Assembly (NCBI GenBank): GCA_963753105.1
Contig: CAVWBD010000006.1
Span: 124,001 to 188,000 of the forward strand
Source of the DNA: SZUA-36 sp963753105
GTDB taxonomy: Bacteria; Pseudomonadota; Gammaproteobacteria; Xanthomonadales; SZUA-36
Direction: 5' to 3'
DNA: 64,000 nucleotides
Positions 51,045 to 60,757 of the stretch are shown one piece after another. The notes beneath the pieces were generated by a model. That model had not been told where the DNA came from. It did no database searches and saw nothing but the letters and a program-made list of their open reading frames with translations. The position numbers and the translations under genes are program-made. Position 1 is the first letter of the stretch. The number at the start of each line of letters is the position of its first letter.

Positions 51045-51674
51045 GTGAACACTTTGACGGCAAAACAGGTACGTGTTCTAGGTTGCCTGATGGAAAAGAA
51101 AGAAACCACACCGGACCAATACCCGTTGACCTTGAATTCCCTGCGAAATGCGTGTAACCAGAAATCCTCCCGCAGCCCTGTTGTCAGCTACACCGAGGGT
51201 GAAGTCGGCCATACGATCCGTGAACTCGAAACCATGGGCCTGGTGCGTGAGCATTGGGGTGCACGGGTAGCAAAATACGAGCACCTGGCCAACAAGGCCA
51301 TGGGGCTGCATAGCAAGGGCATTGCCCTGATGTGTGTACTGATGTTACGTGGACCACAGACCCTCGGCGAGTTAAAAACCCATTCACACCGCTTGTTCGA
51401 TTTTGACGATCTGGATGATGTCCAGTTTGCGCTGCAAAATCTCATCGACCATGAACCATCCATGGCAACCGTCCTGCCCCGGCAACCCGGTCAGAAGGAA
51501 GATCGCTACGCACACCTGCTCAGTGGCGAGCCGGATATCCCGGAAATAAGCACACCTACAGCACCGGCAAGATCTTCGACGGGACTGGAAAACCGGGTGA
51601 CCGAACTGGAAGCGGAGGTGAAAGTGCTGCGGGATAAACTAAACGCTATCGAAGCCAGACTGGATGAGGAATGA
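51045..51674 (+). CDS. YceH-family (UPF0502/DUF480) protein
   Basis: A 209-residue protein. Tandem winged-helix domains are seen, starting LTAKQVRVLGCLMEKKETTP and PLTLNSLRNACNQKSSR, with TLGELKTHSHRLFDF in the second. A coiled coil closes the protein (about 180-207, ENRVTELEAEVKVLRDKL). It is widely conserved in proteobacteria with an ill-defined role. The GTG at 51045 matches the family N-terminus. Confidence 0.9.
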   Translation: MNTLTAKQVRVLGCLMEKKETTPDQYPLTLNSLRNACNQKSSRSPVVSYTEGEVGHTIRELETMGLVREHWGARVAKYEHLANKAMGLHSKGIALMCVLMLRGPQTLGELKTHSHRLFDFDDLDDVQFALQNLIDHEPSMATVLPRQPGQKEDRYAHLLSGEPDIPEISTPTAPARSSTGLENRVTELEAEVKVLRDKLNAIEARLDEE

Positions 51675-51697
51675 ATGATCGGAGCCGGATAAAGGTT

Positions 51698-51728
51698 GGA
51701 TCCAATTAGGAAATTGGATCCGGCCCCT
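51698..51728. terminator. GGATCCAATT inverted repeat between convergent genes
   Basis: GGATCCAATT (51698-51707) and AATTGGATCC (51712-51721) form a 10-bp stem, followed by GGCCCCTTT. It lies between the convergent yceH-like and peptide-transporter genes. The sequence belongs to the GGATCCAATT repeat family also at 55539, 59476 and 62764, so it may be a repeat pair acting as terminator. Confidence 0.5.
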
Positions 51729-51743
51729 TTAGTTATTACGATC

Positions 51744-53249
51744 TCACTTCACGCCATGCATCAAGCGCTGGATCAACGGCGCGATCAGGAATAGCAGCAC
51801 GCCGGAGCCGATCAGGGCCCAGAAGCCGAACGTATAGCCCGAAAGCGCCGAAGTCGTGGTCATACCGGTCTCGCCGCTGACCGCACTGGCGAAGATGCCA
51901 GAAAGATTGTTGCCGATGCCGGTAGAAAGGAACCACCCGCCCATGCCAAGGCCGACCAGGCGTACCGGGGCCAACTTGGTCACCATCGACAGGCCGATCG
52001 GTGACAAACAAAGCTCGCCGACCACTTGAATGACGTAGGCGGCTAACATGGTCCAAAATGGAATCTTGCCCGCATCGTTCACCAGGCTCGACAGCGCGAA
52101 CATCAACAACAAGAAAGCGAGGCCATTGAACATCAAGCCGAGGCCGAACTTGCGCGGAATCGAGGGGTTTTGATTGCGCTTCGCCATCCACACCCAGAGC
52201 CAGGCGGCGACGGGTGCGAGCATGATGACTGCAAGCGCTGGTACCGACTGAAACCATGCGGTTGGGAAGATGAAGCCGCCAAGGTCCCGGTTGACAATCT
52301 GGTCTGCGAGGAACGTGAACGAGTTGCCGGCTTGTTCATAGAACATCCAAAACAGGATGTTGAAGGCAAAGATGATCAGCATCGCAATGGTCTTGTCGCG
52401 GGCCACCGCGCCATTGCGAATACCCTCGATCAACAGCATCGCGGCAAGACCGACGAATAACGCTGTCAGCACGTACTGGAGCGCTTCTGCGCCAAGGGTC
52501 AGCAGCGAGTAGATCAGTGGGATTACACACAATGCGCCGATCAACACGTAAGCCACCCGCTCGCGGCCTTGAGCGTCCGCCGGTGGCCTGCCGATACTCT
52601 GCAGTTGGCCCCGACCGAAGTAGAACCACACCATGCTGATCAACATACCAATGCCGGACGCACCGAATACATACTGGTAGGCGGGTGCGGCGTCAGTACC
52701 AAACAGCGAAGTCGCCAGCCAGCCGGTAATGATCGGTGCGATGAACGCACCCATGTTGATGCCCATGTAAAAGATCGTGAAACCCGAGTCGCGGCGCTCA
52801 TCGGCCATCGAGTACAGCTTGCCAACCATGGTCGAAATGTTCGGTTTGAACATGCCGTTGCCGACGATGACGGTAGCCAGTCCCAACTTGAACAGCATCG
52901 GGTCCGGCATCATGATCATGAACAGGCCAGCGGCCATGAACACTGCCCCGATCAGGATCGAACGCTGGTAACCGATGATCCTGTCAGCGACGTAGCCACC
53001 GAAGATTGCGCCGGCATATACCAGCGCGAGATAGGAGCCGTAAGTGAGATTGGCATCAGCCTGGCCGGACTGGTTGCCACCGTAGAACTGCGCCACGATG
53101 TAGAGCACCAGGGCCCAGCGGATACCGTAGAACGCGAAGCGTTCCCAGAATTCCGACATGAACAACATCCACAGCGGGCGGGGGTGGCCCAGGAGTTGCT
53201 TGAACTCGGGGATTGGGTGGTGGTCTGGCAGGTTCGTGGCTTCGCTCAT
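51744..53249 (-). CDS. proton-dependent oligopeptide transporter (POT/PTR family)
   Basis: A 501-residue inner-membrane transporter with about 14 helices. The POT motif FMSEFWERFAFYGIRWALVLY lies near residue 35, with FTIFYMGINMGAFIAP typical of the family's fifth helix. It imports di- and tripeptides with protons. The S9 peptidase gene lies 40 bases downstream on the same strand, so the two may form an operon for peptide use. Confidence 0.92.
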   Translation of the reverse strand: MSEATNLPDHHPIPEFKQLLGHPRPLWMLFMSEFWERFAFYGIRWALVLYIVAQFYGGNQSGQADANLTYGSYLALVYAGAIFGGYVADRIIGYQRSILIGAVFMAAGLFMIMMPDPMLFKLGLATVIVGNGMFKPNISTMVGKLYSMADERRDSGFTIFYMGINMGAFIAPIITGWLATSLFGTDAAPAYQYVFGASGIGMLISMVWFYFGRGQLQSIGRPPADAQGRERVAYVLIGALCVIPLIYSLLTLGAEALQYVLTALFVGLAAMLLIEGIRNGAVARDKTIAMLIIFAFNILFWMFYEQAGNSFTFLADQIVNRDLGGFIFPTAWFQSVPALAVIMLAPVAAWLWVWMAKRNQNPSIPRKFGLGLMFNGLAFLLLMFALSSLVNDAGKIPFWTMLAAYVIQVVGELCLSPIGLSMVTKLAPVRLVGLGMGGWFLSTGIGNNLSGIFASAVSGETGMTTTSALSGYTFGFWALIGSGVLLFLIAPLIQRLMHGVK

Positions 53250-53288
53250 GCGGTGTCCTGATTCGAGTTACCCGTTTTTACATTTCTT

Positions 53289-55339
53289 TTAGTCCAGGTA
53301 TTCATGCAACCATGAATTGACTTCGTTATGCCATTGCACGGAGTTTTGTGGCTTCTGCACCCAGTGGTTCTCATCCGGGAAGTAGAGGAATTTACTGGGA
53401 ATGCCGCGTCGCTGCAATGCCGTGAAGGTACCAATACCCTGTGTGACCGGAACCCTGTAATCGAGCTGCCCATGGATCACCAGCATCGGTGTTTTCCACT
53501 GGTCAACATGATTGACCGGATTATGCTTTTCGTAGTTAGCCTCTCTTTCAAAATAGGGCCCACCATAATCCCATTCCGGGAACCACAATTCTTCGGTGGC
53601 GTAATACATCATGCGCTCGTCGAATACACCGTCATGGTTGACCAGGCAATCGAAACGGTCAGGCCAGTTACCGGCGATCCAGTTGATCATGTATCCGCCA
53701 TAGGACGCACCCAATGCACAGATACTGTCACCGTCCAGAAAGTCGTATTTTTCCAGTGCGGCAGCCAGCCCCAGTTGCAGGTCGACCAGCGGTTTGCCGC
53801 CATAGTCATCCGAAATACTGTCCGTGAATGCCTGTCCGTAACCGGTTGAGCCGTGGAAATCGATAAAGACCGCGGCAAAACCCTGCCCGGCATAAGTTTG
53901 CGGATTCCAGCGGTAGTGAAAGTGGTTGCCGAAGCTGCCCTGGGGACCACCATGAATCAGGAATGCGACCGGATATTTTTTGCCCTTTTCAAAGCCGGCA
54001 GGCTGCATCACATAGCCATAGACCGTTTCCTGGTTTGCCCCGATGAACGAAAACTGTTCAAAATCGCCCATTTCCACGCCCTTCAATTGTGGTGTTGAGA
54101 AATGGGTCAATTGGCGGGCTTCTGTTTCGTCCTTGTCGATGGCGAACAGTTCCGTTGGTGATTTGAGGTTGTCCAGCGCAAACACTGTGCCCAGTGGACC
54201 TGACACAAACGAGCTGACGCTGCCGAGACCGACCAGCTTGCGTGGTTCGCCGTCTGCCAAATCAAGTTCCCATAAGGCCACGTTACCCGGTGTCGGTCGC
54301 ATTGACCAGCAGTGAAGTACCTGAATTTGTGAATGCAATCGATGAAGCTGAACGGTCCCAGTTTTCAGCCAGTGGGCCGAGTCTTGCCTGACTCGAGGTC
54401 ACGAATCATGATCTGGAAGCGGTCAGCCTCGAATCCTGGCCGCGCCATGGCGAGGTAGGCGAGTTTCTGTCCGTCCGGGCTTAATACCGGCTGCGTATCC
54501 CATGCCAGGTTGGATTCAGTCAGGTTCACGACCTCGCCGTCACCGTTCATTGGCGCTGAATAGATATCGAAGTTGGTGGATACCGGTTCGTCACGATCAC
54601 GGATTCGCGCTGCAAAATAGACCGTCTGTCCATCTGGTGAAACGGCGTATTCCTCGGCTCCACCCCAAACCCGGGATGGGATGTCCGATTTAATCCCTTT
54701 GCTCACCAGGATCGGTTCGCCCTGACCAATACCACTGTCATTCAGCGAAAGGGCGAAAAGTTGGGAGTGTTTTGCATCCAACCAATGATCCCAATGACGC
54801 ATGAACAATTGCTCATACACAACACCGCTGGTTGGTTTTTCTTCCTGTGCCTTATCGCGGCGGGCCGTGCAAGCGAGGTTTTCGCAATCGAGGTAAACGC
54901 TGGCAGAAAAGACCAGGCCATTGCCCCCTGGCACGACCTGGAAGGTTGCCACATCGACGGGTAACTCCGTGACCTGTTTCGCTTCGCCTCCACCGATTGC
55001 AATGCGCCATACCTGTGAGGTTCCACTTCGTGCTGAAAGGAAATAAACGTATTTGCCATCAGCCGACCATGAGGGGTCGGTATCGTTTGCCGCATGGGTC
55101 GTCAGCTGGTGGGTTTTACCATCACTGAATCCGGTCCACCACAGGTCATAGACGCCTTTGTTGGCTGCCATATCTGTAGTACGCAAGGTGTAAACCACCT
55201 TGCTCCCATCGGGAGACAGTACTGGTGCGCCCACCCGGTCCAGCCGGACCAAGGTCTCTGCGGTGAATGGTCCTGCCAGCGCAGTCGTGGTAACAAACAA
55301 TCCGGCCAGAAAGGTCAGTAAAGCAAACCGATTGATCAT
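53289..55339 (-). CDS. S9-family prolyl oligopeptidase, exported (frameshifted)
   Basis: A signal peptide (FALLTFLAGLFVTTTALA) starts at ATG 55339. A beta-propeller with WD40-like repeats (PVLSPDGSKVVYTLR, DTDPSWSADGKYVYFLS) follows. The C-terminal alpha/beta hydrolase domain has GASYGGYMINW (catalytic Ser), HGQLDYRVP (Asp) and PDENHWV (His). Frame changes occur near 54365 and 54300. The joined protein of about 680 residues releases dipeptides or cleaves short peptides in the periplasm. It lies beside the peptide transporter. Confidence 0.88.
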
Positions 55340-55536
55340 AATTTCACCTGAGTTTGAATCAATAGAGTAGTAGGCGAAAGCGTAACAGAATTTGGAGGCG
55401 AAGAGGTCAGATGTTCTCTGACTTAAGAACTCGAATCTGACTCCGGTTTTCGTGACGCCGCAGGTCATCCCAATGGGCCAATTTCGTCTTCCAACAGGAT
55501 GATGATTTCGTCCAGTTGTTCTTTGAGATGCTGCAG

Positions 55537-55558
55537 GAAAAAGGGGTCGGATCCAAAT
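55537..55558 (+). repeat. hybrid GGGGTCGGATCC repeat
   Basis: AAAAAGGGGTCGGATCCAAA combines the start of the GGGGTC family with the GGATCCAA family. It lies in the 55340-55568 gap. Confidence 0.55.
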
Positions 55559-55568
55559 CCCTCCCGAT

Positions 55569-56924
55569 TTACTTTGTAATCGAGGCGAACTCGGGTGCAC
55601 CACCCTGGTAAATGACCATGATGCCTTTTATCGCATTATCCTCATCTCTCACAATCTCAACTCTGAGATCATCGTCCTTTAGAAAGAATTTTGTTTCCGA
55701 TTCTGCAAAAAGAACCATGGTGGAATAAGGAGAGATCAGTTTTAGAGAATTATTTTCCAATGCAAGATCCACCGACATCTTAAATGACTCTATGAAAAAA
55801 GATCCGGTATAGGAAGAAAGGATTTCAGGGGCAACGGCCACAACTTTAATAGATTCAGGGTCATAAGATTTTCCGGACATAATTCGAAGAATCTCACTTC
55901 CACCATCAAGATATTCTTTAACCACTTTTGAATAAACTTCGTCCCCGCGATCGCCATTGGTGAACACAATAATTCCATTTCTTGATTCCGGAAGCAGAAT
56001 TGCAATGGTCGAGATACCCCATTCACCGCCTTCGTGAACCAGTGCATATTCGCCGTTGGGCAGGTTCCTTACAATTTGCCATCCCAAGCCCTGTTCGTAA
56101 TCCTTTTTGATATTCACCTGTGTCGATGTCATATCTTCAAACAAGTTGTCAGATAAACCTGCATGGTTCATCACATGAATTCCAAAAGTGACAAAATCTT
56201 CAACGGTCGTCAGCAATCCGCTTGCTGTCGAGGTCTGCGGGTTGCCCTGGTTAGCGTATTCTTTACCTTCTTCATTGTGCCTGTAGGCAAACTTGGCTTT
56301 TTCCTGTTCATTGCCCCACTTGAATTTGGTACGCGGCATATTCTGAGGTTTGAATAACAGGGAATCTGAGATGTCCTCAAAGGGCCTGTTGAGTTTTATT
56401 TCTATCGCTTTTCTTAAATACTCGAAACCCTCACCTGAATAGTGATATTTTTCTCCTGGTTTGAATAGGAATTCGAGTTTTCCGGAATCAAGGTCAGACC
56501 GCCAATTGGGTAACCCCGACTGGTGGCTTAAGATATGACGGCTTGTCAATAATTTGTGCTTTCCATCATTTACAACGTCAGGATCAATCCAATAATTGCA
56601 TAAGGGTTCATCCAGATTCCATTGGCCGGATTCAACCAACTTCAATACCACGATTGTCGTTACTGTCTTTGTAACAGAGGCGATCGTGAAAATTGTATTA
56701 TCTGCTGCCGGTTTGCCTTTACGAAGTTCTCCAAAAACTGCCTGGTCAGATAGTTTCCCATTATTGATCAGCCCAATGCCCACGGCTGGAACATCGTACT
56801 CAGATAACCATTCCAAAATGTCGTTCTTATTCTCGTAAAGAACACTGCTCTGTTGGGCAGTGCTATTTATTGAATGAATAAATAGTACGATTAGCCCAAG
56901 AAATGCTAGTCCTTTAGGTTTCAT
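55569..56924 (-). CDS. serine hydrolase, class C beta-lactamase / PBP4* family
   Basis: A 451-residue exported protein (signal GLAFLGLIVLFIHSINSTAQ). The catalytic SVTK motif is near residue 83 (TIASVTKTVTT), the second motif is YHYSGEGF (Tyr-Ser-Gly in place of Tyr-x-Asn), and the C-terminal triad motif reads HEGGEWG. A trailing about 90-residue lipocalin-like domain follows. The coding sequence is visibly A/T-rich, with many AAA, GAA, AAT and ATT codons, unlike its GC-rich neighbours. This suggests recent acquisition, perhaps from Bacteroidota. The substrate is unknown. Confidence 0.85.
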   Translation of the reverse strand: MKPKGLAFLGLIVLFIHSINSTAQQSSVLYENKNDILEWLSEYDVPAVGIGLINNGKLSDQAVFGELRKGKPAADNTIFTIASVTKTVTTIVVLKLVESGQWNLDEPLCNYWIDPDVVNDGKHKLLTSRHILSHQSGLPNWRSDLDSGKLEFLFKPGEKYHYSGEGFEYLRKAIEIKLNRPFEDISDSLLFKPQNMPRTKFKWGNEQEKAKFAYRHNEEGKEYANQGNPQTSTASGLLTTVEDFVTFGIHVMNHAGLSDNLFEDMTSTQVNIKKDYEQGLGWQIVRNLPNGEYALVHEGGEWGISTIAILLPESRNGIIVFTNGDRGDEVYSKVVKEYLDGGSEILRIMSGKSYDPESIKVVAVAPEILSSYTGSFFIESFKMSVDLALENNSLKLISPYSTMVLFAESETKFFLKDDDLRVEIVRDEDNAIKGIMVIYQGGAPEFASITK

Positions 56925-57025
56925 GTGATAAGACTTCGTTGACCATGTCTCACCAGTGACGGAGTCGTGTTCTCAATAGTTACAAAGTCGGGATTCAGAA
57001 TCAGAATCGGGGGATAGTTTACTGA

Positions 57026-57060
57026 AAAAAAAGGTCAGAGCCCGTTTTTCGGACCTTTTA
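57026..57060. repeat. GGTCAGAGCCC hairpin repeat
   Basis: AAAAAAGGTCAGAGCCCG, then TTTTTCGGACCTTTT, is an imperfect hairpin containing the GGTCAGAG core. It sits immediately downstream of the FKBP gene and could serve as its terminator. Confidence 0.55.
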
Positions 57061-57072
57061 CACCCTGTCTGG

Positions 57073-57510
57073 CTATTTCTTCCTGAACAACTCCACGACG
57101 AATATCAAGGACGCATTGGGTGGTATCGAGTCTGTACCTTTTTCACCATAAGCCAGCTCAGGTGGAATCAGGAAAACGAATACACTGTCGACCGGCATCA
57201 ACGGGATGCCCTCGCGCCATCCGTCGATGGCTCGCTTTAAGTGGATTGTGACCGGCTCGTCATTTGAATACGAACTGTCGACCTGCGTGCCATCGAGCAG
57301 CAGACCACGGTAATGCACGGACACTTCGCTATTCGCCTTAGGTTTGCGGCCTCTACCGAGCGCCTGGATCTTGTATTGAAGACCGGACTCCGTCGTGATG
57401 GCATCGCTATCGATCCTGTTCCAATAGTCCAAACCCGCCTGACCCTCGTCGGCTGACGCGGGTAGGCTGAATACGAGTACTAGGAGAAATACTTGAGTGA
57501 ATGGGTTCAT
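57073..57510 (-). CDS. exported FKBP-type peptidyl-prolyl isomerase, paralog 1
   Basis: A 145-residue protein. A signal peptide ends FSLPASADE. A single FKBP domain follows (VSVHYRGLLLDGTQVDSSY, GWREGIPLMPV, FLIPPELAYGEKG, PPNASLIFVVELF). It catalyses prolyl cis-trans isomerisation in the periplasm. About 75% identical by eye to the gene at 60758. Repeats of the GGTCAGAG family lie on both sides. Confidence 0.92.
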   Translation of the reverse strand: MNPFTQVFLLVLVFSLPASADEGQAGLDYWNRIDSDAITTESGLQYKIQALGRGRKPKANSEVSVHYRGLLLDGTQVDSSYSNDEPVTIHLKRAIDGWREGIPLMPVDSVFVFLIPPELAYGEKGTDSIPPNASLIFVVELFRKK

Positions 57511-57595
57511 CGTGGATACGTTTTCCCTGGAAGACTCCGGCCATTGTATATCCGCGGCAGATCAAGAGGCCATTTCCTGGTGAGAACTATGAAAT

Positions 57596-57643
57596 GGGGT
57601 CAGAGTCAAGTGCCAGAGTAAAAACAGAAAATACAGGGTCAGA
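57596..57643 (+). repeat. GGGGTCAGAGT long-form repeat plus GGGTCAGAGCCC
   Basis: GGGGTCAGAGTCAAGTGCC then AGAGTAAAAAC, followed 9 bases later by GGGTCAGAGCCCTTTT. It lies between the FKBP gene and the end of the TPR gene. Confidence 0.7.
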
Positions 57644-57671
57644 GCCCTTTTCCGCTGATTATCGGGTGTGT

Positions 57672-59316
57672 TTATTCCAGCCTTTCCAGCAGTTCCTGGA
57701 ACCGGCGGTCCTCACGCAGCGGTGCGAGATCCGGGTCGTGTAATAGCCAGGCGCGGTGTCCATAACCCTGCTGGAGAGCGCGGTCGAGCAGATCAAGGGC
57801 CTTGTCATTTTCACCGAGCAGTACTATAGGTGCAAGCTACGTTGTACATGATCGCCGGTTCGTCCCGATCGGCGTCAAGTGCTCTTTCCGCCCACGCCCT
57901 GGCCCGATCGGACTGGCCCTGCTCAGCGAGAGCATAGGAACCAAACGTCAGCGCCCGGCCATCATCTGGATGCAGGTCAATATGTCTTTCAACACATTCG
58001 AGTGTTCGCGTGTTCGCTTCTTCCTGCTCTTTTTTCCGTCCCAGTTCCGCGAAGGCCATGGACAGGAAAGATTGCGCCTGGTAGTCCTCCGGCCTGATCT
58101 TGCATGCTTCACTAAATAGCCGCGCTGCCTTTTCAAACTTGCCCGCAGAAAGGCAGTCGCGGCCGTAAAAGTAATAGGGTTCGTAAAGCCCGGGATTAAG
58201 AAGTATTGCATTTTCGAATGAGCGCTCAGCTTCATCATGACGGCCATTGATCGCCAGCGCAGTGCCGCGGGCAGCATGAGCCTCGGCCAGGTCAGGGTCC
58301 AGCGTGATGGCCTTGATACTGGCCGCATCGGCCTTGGCAATATTCTCCTTGGAAGAATCCGCCCATTGGAAAAGCAATGAATAAACATCGGCCATGCCGG
58401 CGTAAGCCAACGCGTAGTTTGGATCCTGTTCGATCGCTTTGCGAAACATCAGGTTGGCGTTGTGGAACTGCCGACGGGTGTGATAGTAAAAATATTTACG
58501 GCCCCTGAGGTAATAGTCATAGGCCTTAACGTCGGAAGTGGCCACGTTTTGAATAGCCCGCCGGTCTTTTGGAGTTAGTGTAACCTCCAGGGCAGCCACG
58601 ATACTGCGGGCGATATCATCCTGGATCGCAAACACATCTTTCAATTCGCGATCGTAGGTTTCGGACCAAAGGTGTGAATCGGTATCTACTTCGATGAGCT
58701 GGGCAGTGATCCGCACACGGTCCGCAGCGCGACGCACACTGCCTTCAAGTATCGTGGAGACACCAAGTTTTGCAGCGGCTTCCGGAATATTGATCCTCTC
58801 GTCCTTGAATTCAAAAGAAGATGTTCTCGATGCAACGCGCAATTGTGGTAGCTTGGTCAGCAGGTTTAAAATTTCCTCGGCGATGCCATCGGAAAAATAT
58901 TCATTTTCCCGATCGCCGGACATATTCTCGAAAGGCAGTACGGCAATGGAGCGGCGGTTGTCAGTGGGTTCAGCCGGCGCGGTGGGTTCGGTGGTTGGTT
59001 CAACCGGTGCGGCGACTTCCGGTTCTGCCGGCTGTTGTTCAAGCGCCGCAGCTGCCGTCTGAGTCACTTCCACACCTTCCGGTCCGATATCAAAAATCCA
59101 TGCAAGCGCCAGGACAATCGGAAAGGCCAACACTACAAGCGAGATGACCAGGGTCACACTCCATTCCGGCAGGTTCAGGTTTGGTAACAGGGTCTCGGCT
59201 GCGCTGATGGCCAGCCAACTGGCAACAGCGTATACCACCACTACGCGGATTACGCGTCGCCGTTTAAGCTCAGACCAGAATTTTGCGATACCACTTTTCG
59301 TGTCAGTTTCAGACAA
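57672..59316 (-). CDS. membrane TPR protein with TolB/FlgO-like domain (one frameshift near the end)
   Basis: Two membrane helices (about 24-41 and 52-74) enclose a short cytoplasmic N-terminus. A Pro/Glu/Thr-rich linker follows. The TolB/FlgO-like domain contains SIAVLPFENMSGDRENEYFS and VSTILEGSVRRAADRVRITA. At least five TPR units occupy the C-terminal half. The open frame ends at 57811. One indel near 57825 extends the protein to a TAA at 57672 with LLHDPDLAPLREDRRFQELL, the usual end of this family. Function unknown; relatives often pair with cyclase or DNA-binding N-domains, absent here. Confidence 0.82.
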
Positions 59317-59416
59317 GTGTTTTTGTTCCGTTGGTAATTAATTGAATTGGTTATAAACGAGTATATGTCGGATAAGCATTTTTTTTCCAGATTTCTGAAA
59401 TTGCTTGAGCGATAAA

Positions 59417-59434
59417 GGGGTCAGAGTAAGAACC
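59417..59434 (+). repeat. GGGGTCAGAGT dispersed repeat
   Basis: AGGGGTCAGAGTAAGAACC in the gene-free stretch 59317-59760, which otherwise holds only the repeats listed here and the leader of the next gene. Confidence 0.7.
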
Positions 59435-59475
59435 AGGCAGAGGCCAATGGAAACCCGACTAGCGGATTAAATTGC

Positions 59476-59577
59476 GAAAAAGGGGCCGGATCCAATTTGT
59501 CCTACAAGCCAGGACACCCAACACTTCCAGCGCCAAGAAACGAACATTTGGAGTCAGAGTAAAGTGCCAGAGTAACC
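59476..59577 (+). repeat. GGATCCAATT unit joined to long-form GGAGTCAGAGT unit
   Basis: AAAAAGGGGCCGGATCCAAT, then a 50-base segment including CTTCCAGCGCCAAGAAACG, then GGAGTCAGAGTAAAGTGCC and AGAGTAACC. The first part recurs at 62764-62830, including CTTCCGGCGCCAGGAAACG, so about 70 bases are duplicated. Confidence 0.7.
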
Positions 59578-59760
59578 ACCGCTGGCACTGGGTTACCGTG
59601 CAGCCGCCATTGAGGCTATTTGCAGGCCGGACTTTAGCTGCGGCCAAGTGAGGAGTATCTCATTATTCTGGCCAGGTACCCGGTGAGTAAACTTCTGGCA
59701 GGGGACAATTTCAACCTGTTGGCGGACAATGCTTCAGGGCTTCTCAAATGGAGTAAAGAA

Positions 59761-60168
59761 ATGTCAAAAATTGCCACGTTAGTACTCACCTTTGTTTTCT
59801 GTTCAACAGCGTTTGCCGAATCGGTTCTCTACGTGTGTGAGAGACCCGCCTGGGACGGCCAGGAGGGATGCGGTCCAAACAACACCTACGCGACATACAG
59901 CATGTTGGTTGAGACTGAAGAATTTGGAAACAAGCACTCGAAGTACGACTTCCGCATGCGCAAAGGTTGTGACGCCAGCAAGGGACGCAAGTACAAATAT
60001 GATTACGACTACAATGACAAGACAATCGTGTTTGCCTTCAACGCAAAACCCGCCGCATCAGCTATGGGACGTGCAAAAATGTCGACTATCAAGCTTGACC
60101 TGGACTCGATGGAGGCAGCTTTGAGCGGGGTGGAAGACAGTCCGGTACTGTCCTGCAGAACTGAATAG
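59761..60168 (+). CDS. small exported protein of unknown function
   Basis: A 135-residue protein with a clear signal peptide (KIATLVLTFVFCSTAFA, cleaved before ES). The mature part has four cysteines (YVCERP, EGCGPN, KGCDAS, VLSCRTE) that could form two disulfides, and a basic/aromatic middle YKYDYDYND. No known family recognised. ATG 59761 has a plausible ribosome site; the frame opens earlier at 59683 but that start would hide the signal. A terminator follows at 60196. Confidence 0.7.
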   Translation: MSKIATLVLTFVFCSTAFAESVLYVCERPAWDGQEGCGPNNTYATYSMLVETEEFGNKHSKYDFRMRKGCDASKGRKYKYDYDYNDKTIVFAFNAKPAASAMGRAKMSTIKLDLDSMEAALSGVEDSPVLSCRTE

Positions 60169-60195
60169 GCTCGATATCGGACCCGTTTCCCGGGG

Positions 60196-60225
60196 AGCAG
60201 GGGTTTTGCCCCTGCTTCGAATTTT
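60196..60225 (+). terminator. intrinsic terminator after the small exported protein
   Basis: AGCAGGGG (60196-60203) and CCCCTGCT (60209-60216) form an 8-bp stem with loop TTTTG, followed by TCGAATTTTT. Confidence 0.75.
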
Positions 60226-60234
60226 TCAATAAAT

Positions 60235-60283
60235 GGGGTCAGAGTAAAAACTTCTGGGAAGGGGGGTATTCTGACCCTAATTA
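60235..60283. repeat. pair of GGGGTCAGAGT repeats in inverted orientation
   Basis: TGGGGTCAGAGTAAAAACTT at 60235 faces TTCTGACCCTAATTA at 60269-60283. Together they could form a hairpin between the small exported protein and the convergent RRM gene. Confidence 0.65.
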
Positions 60284-60306
60284 TTCGGTTTTCCAGCAGC
60301 CCCCAT

Positions 60307-60606
60307 TCAGTTTTTTTCCGGGCTATCAGCCTGTTGTTTGCCTTTATTTCCACTGTTTGAGCCAGGTTTCTGTTGGGCCTTTTTTACCCGTATTCTGCTG
60401 CCAGCCACATCTTTACCGTTGAGCTTTTTCATGGCCGCTCTGGATTCACCCGGCCCGGCCATCTCTACGAATCCAAAGCCCTTCGATCCACCAGTTTTTT
60501 TGTCAGTCACCAACGTGCATGACTGCACCGTTCCATACGCCTCAAACAACAATCGGAGCTCTTTTTCTGTCGTAGTGCGGGCAAGGTTGCGTATCAATAA
60601 TTTCAT
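60307..60606 (-). CDS. single-RRM RNA-binding protein
   Basis: A 99-residue protein. A single RRM at 1-75 has RNP2 LLIRNL at 3-8 and RNP1 KGFGFVEM at 43-50, with the aromatic residues needed for RNA stacking. A basic, Gly/Asn/Gln-rich tail follows (KKAQQKPGSNSGNKGKQQ). Bacterial RRM proteins of this type act in RNA stability or cold adaptation. Confidence 0.9.
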   Translation of the reverse strand: MKLLIRNLARTTTEKELRLLFEAYGTVQSCTLVTDKKTGGSKGFGFVEMAGPGESRAAMKKLNGKDVAGSRIRVKKAQQKPGSNSGNKGKQQADSPEKN

Positions 60607-60691
60607 GCTGTTACCTTAATATGGGAAAAGAATTCACTGGGGGAGTATAGGTCGTATAAAAGCTGTATTGTCAGAATTCCCCACAAAAATA

Positions 60692-60738
60692 AGGGGTCAG
60701 AGTCAAGTGCCGGGGTAAAGTGCCAGGGTAAAAACTAT
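60692..60738 (+). repeat. triple GGGGTCAGAGT / GTGCC repeat
   Basis: AGGGGTCAGAGTCAAGTGCC, then GGGGTAAAGTGCCAGGGTAA and AAACTATACC: an expanded long form with two GTGCC units. It sits directly downstream of FKBP paralog 2. The flank AAACTATACCTTGGC matches that of the FKBP remnant at 38240. Confidence 0.7.
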
Positions 60739-60757
60739 ACCTTGGCGCCCTTTCAGG

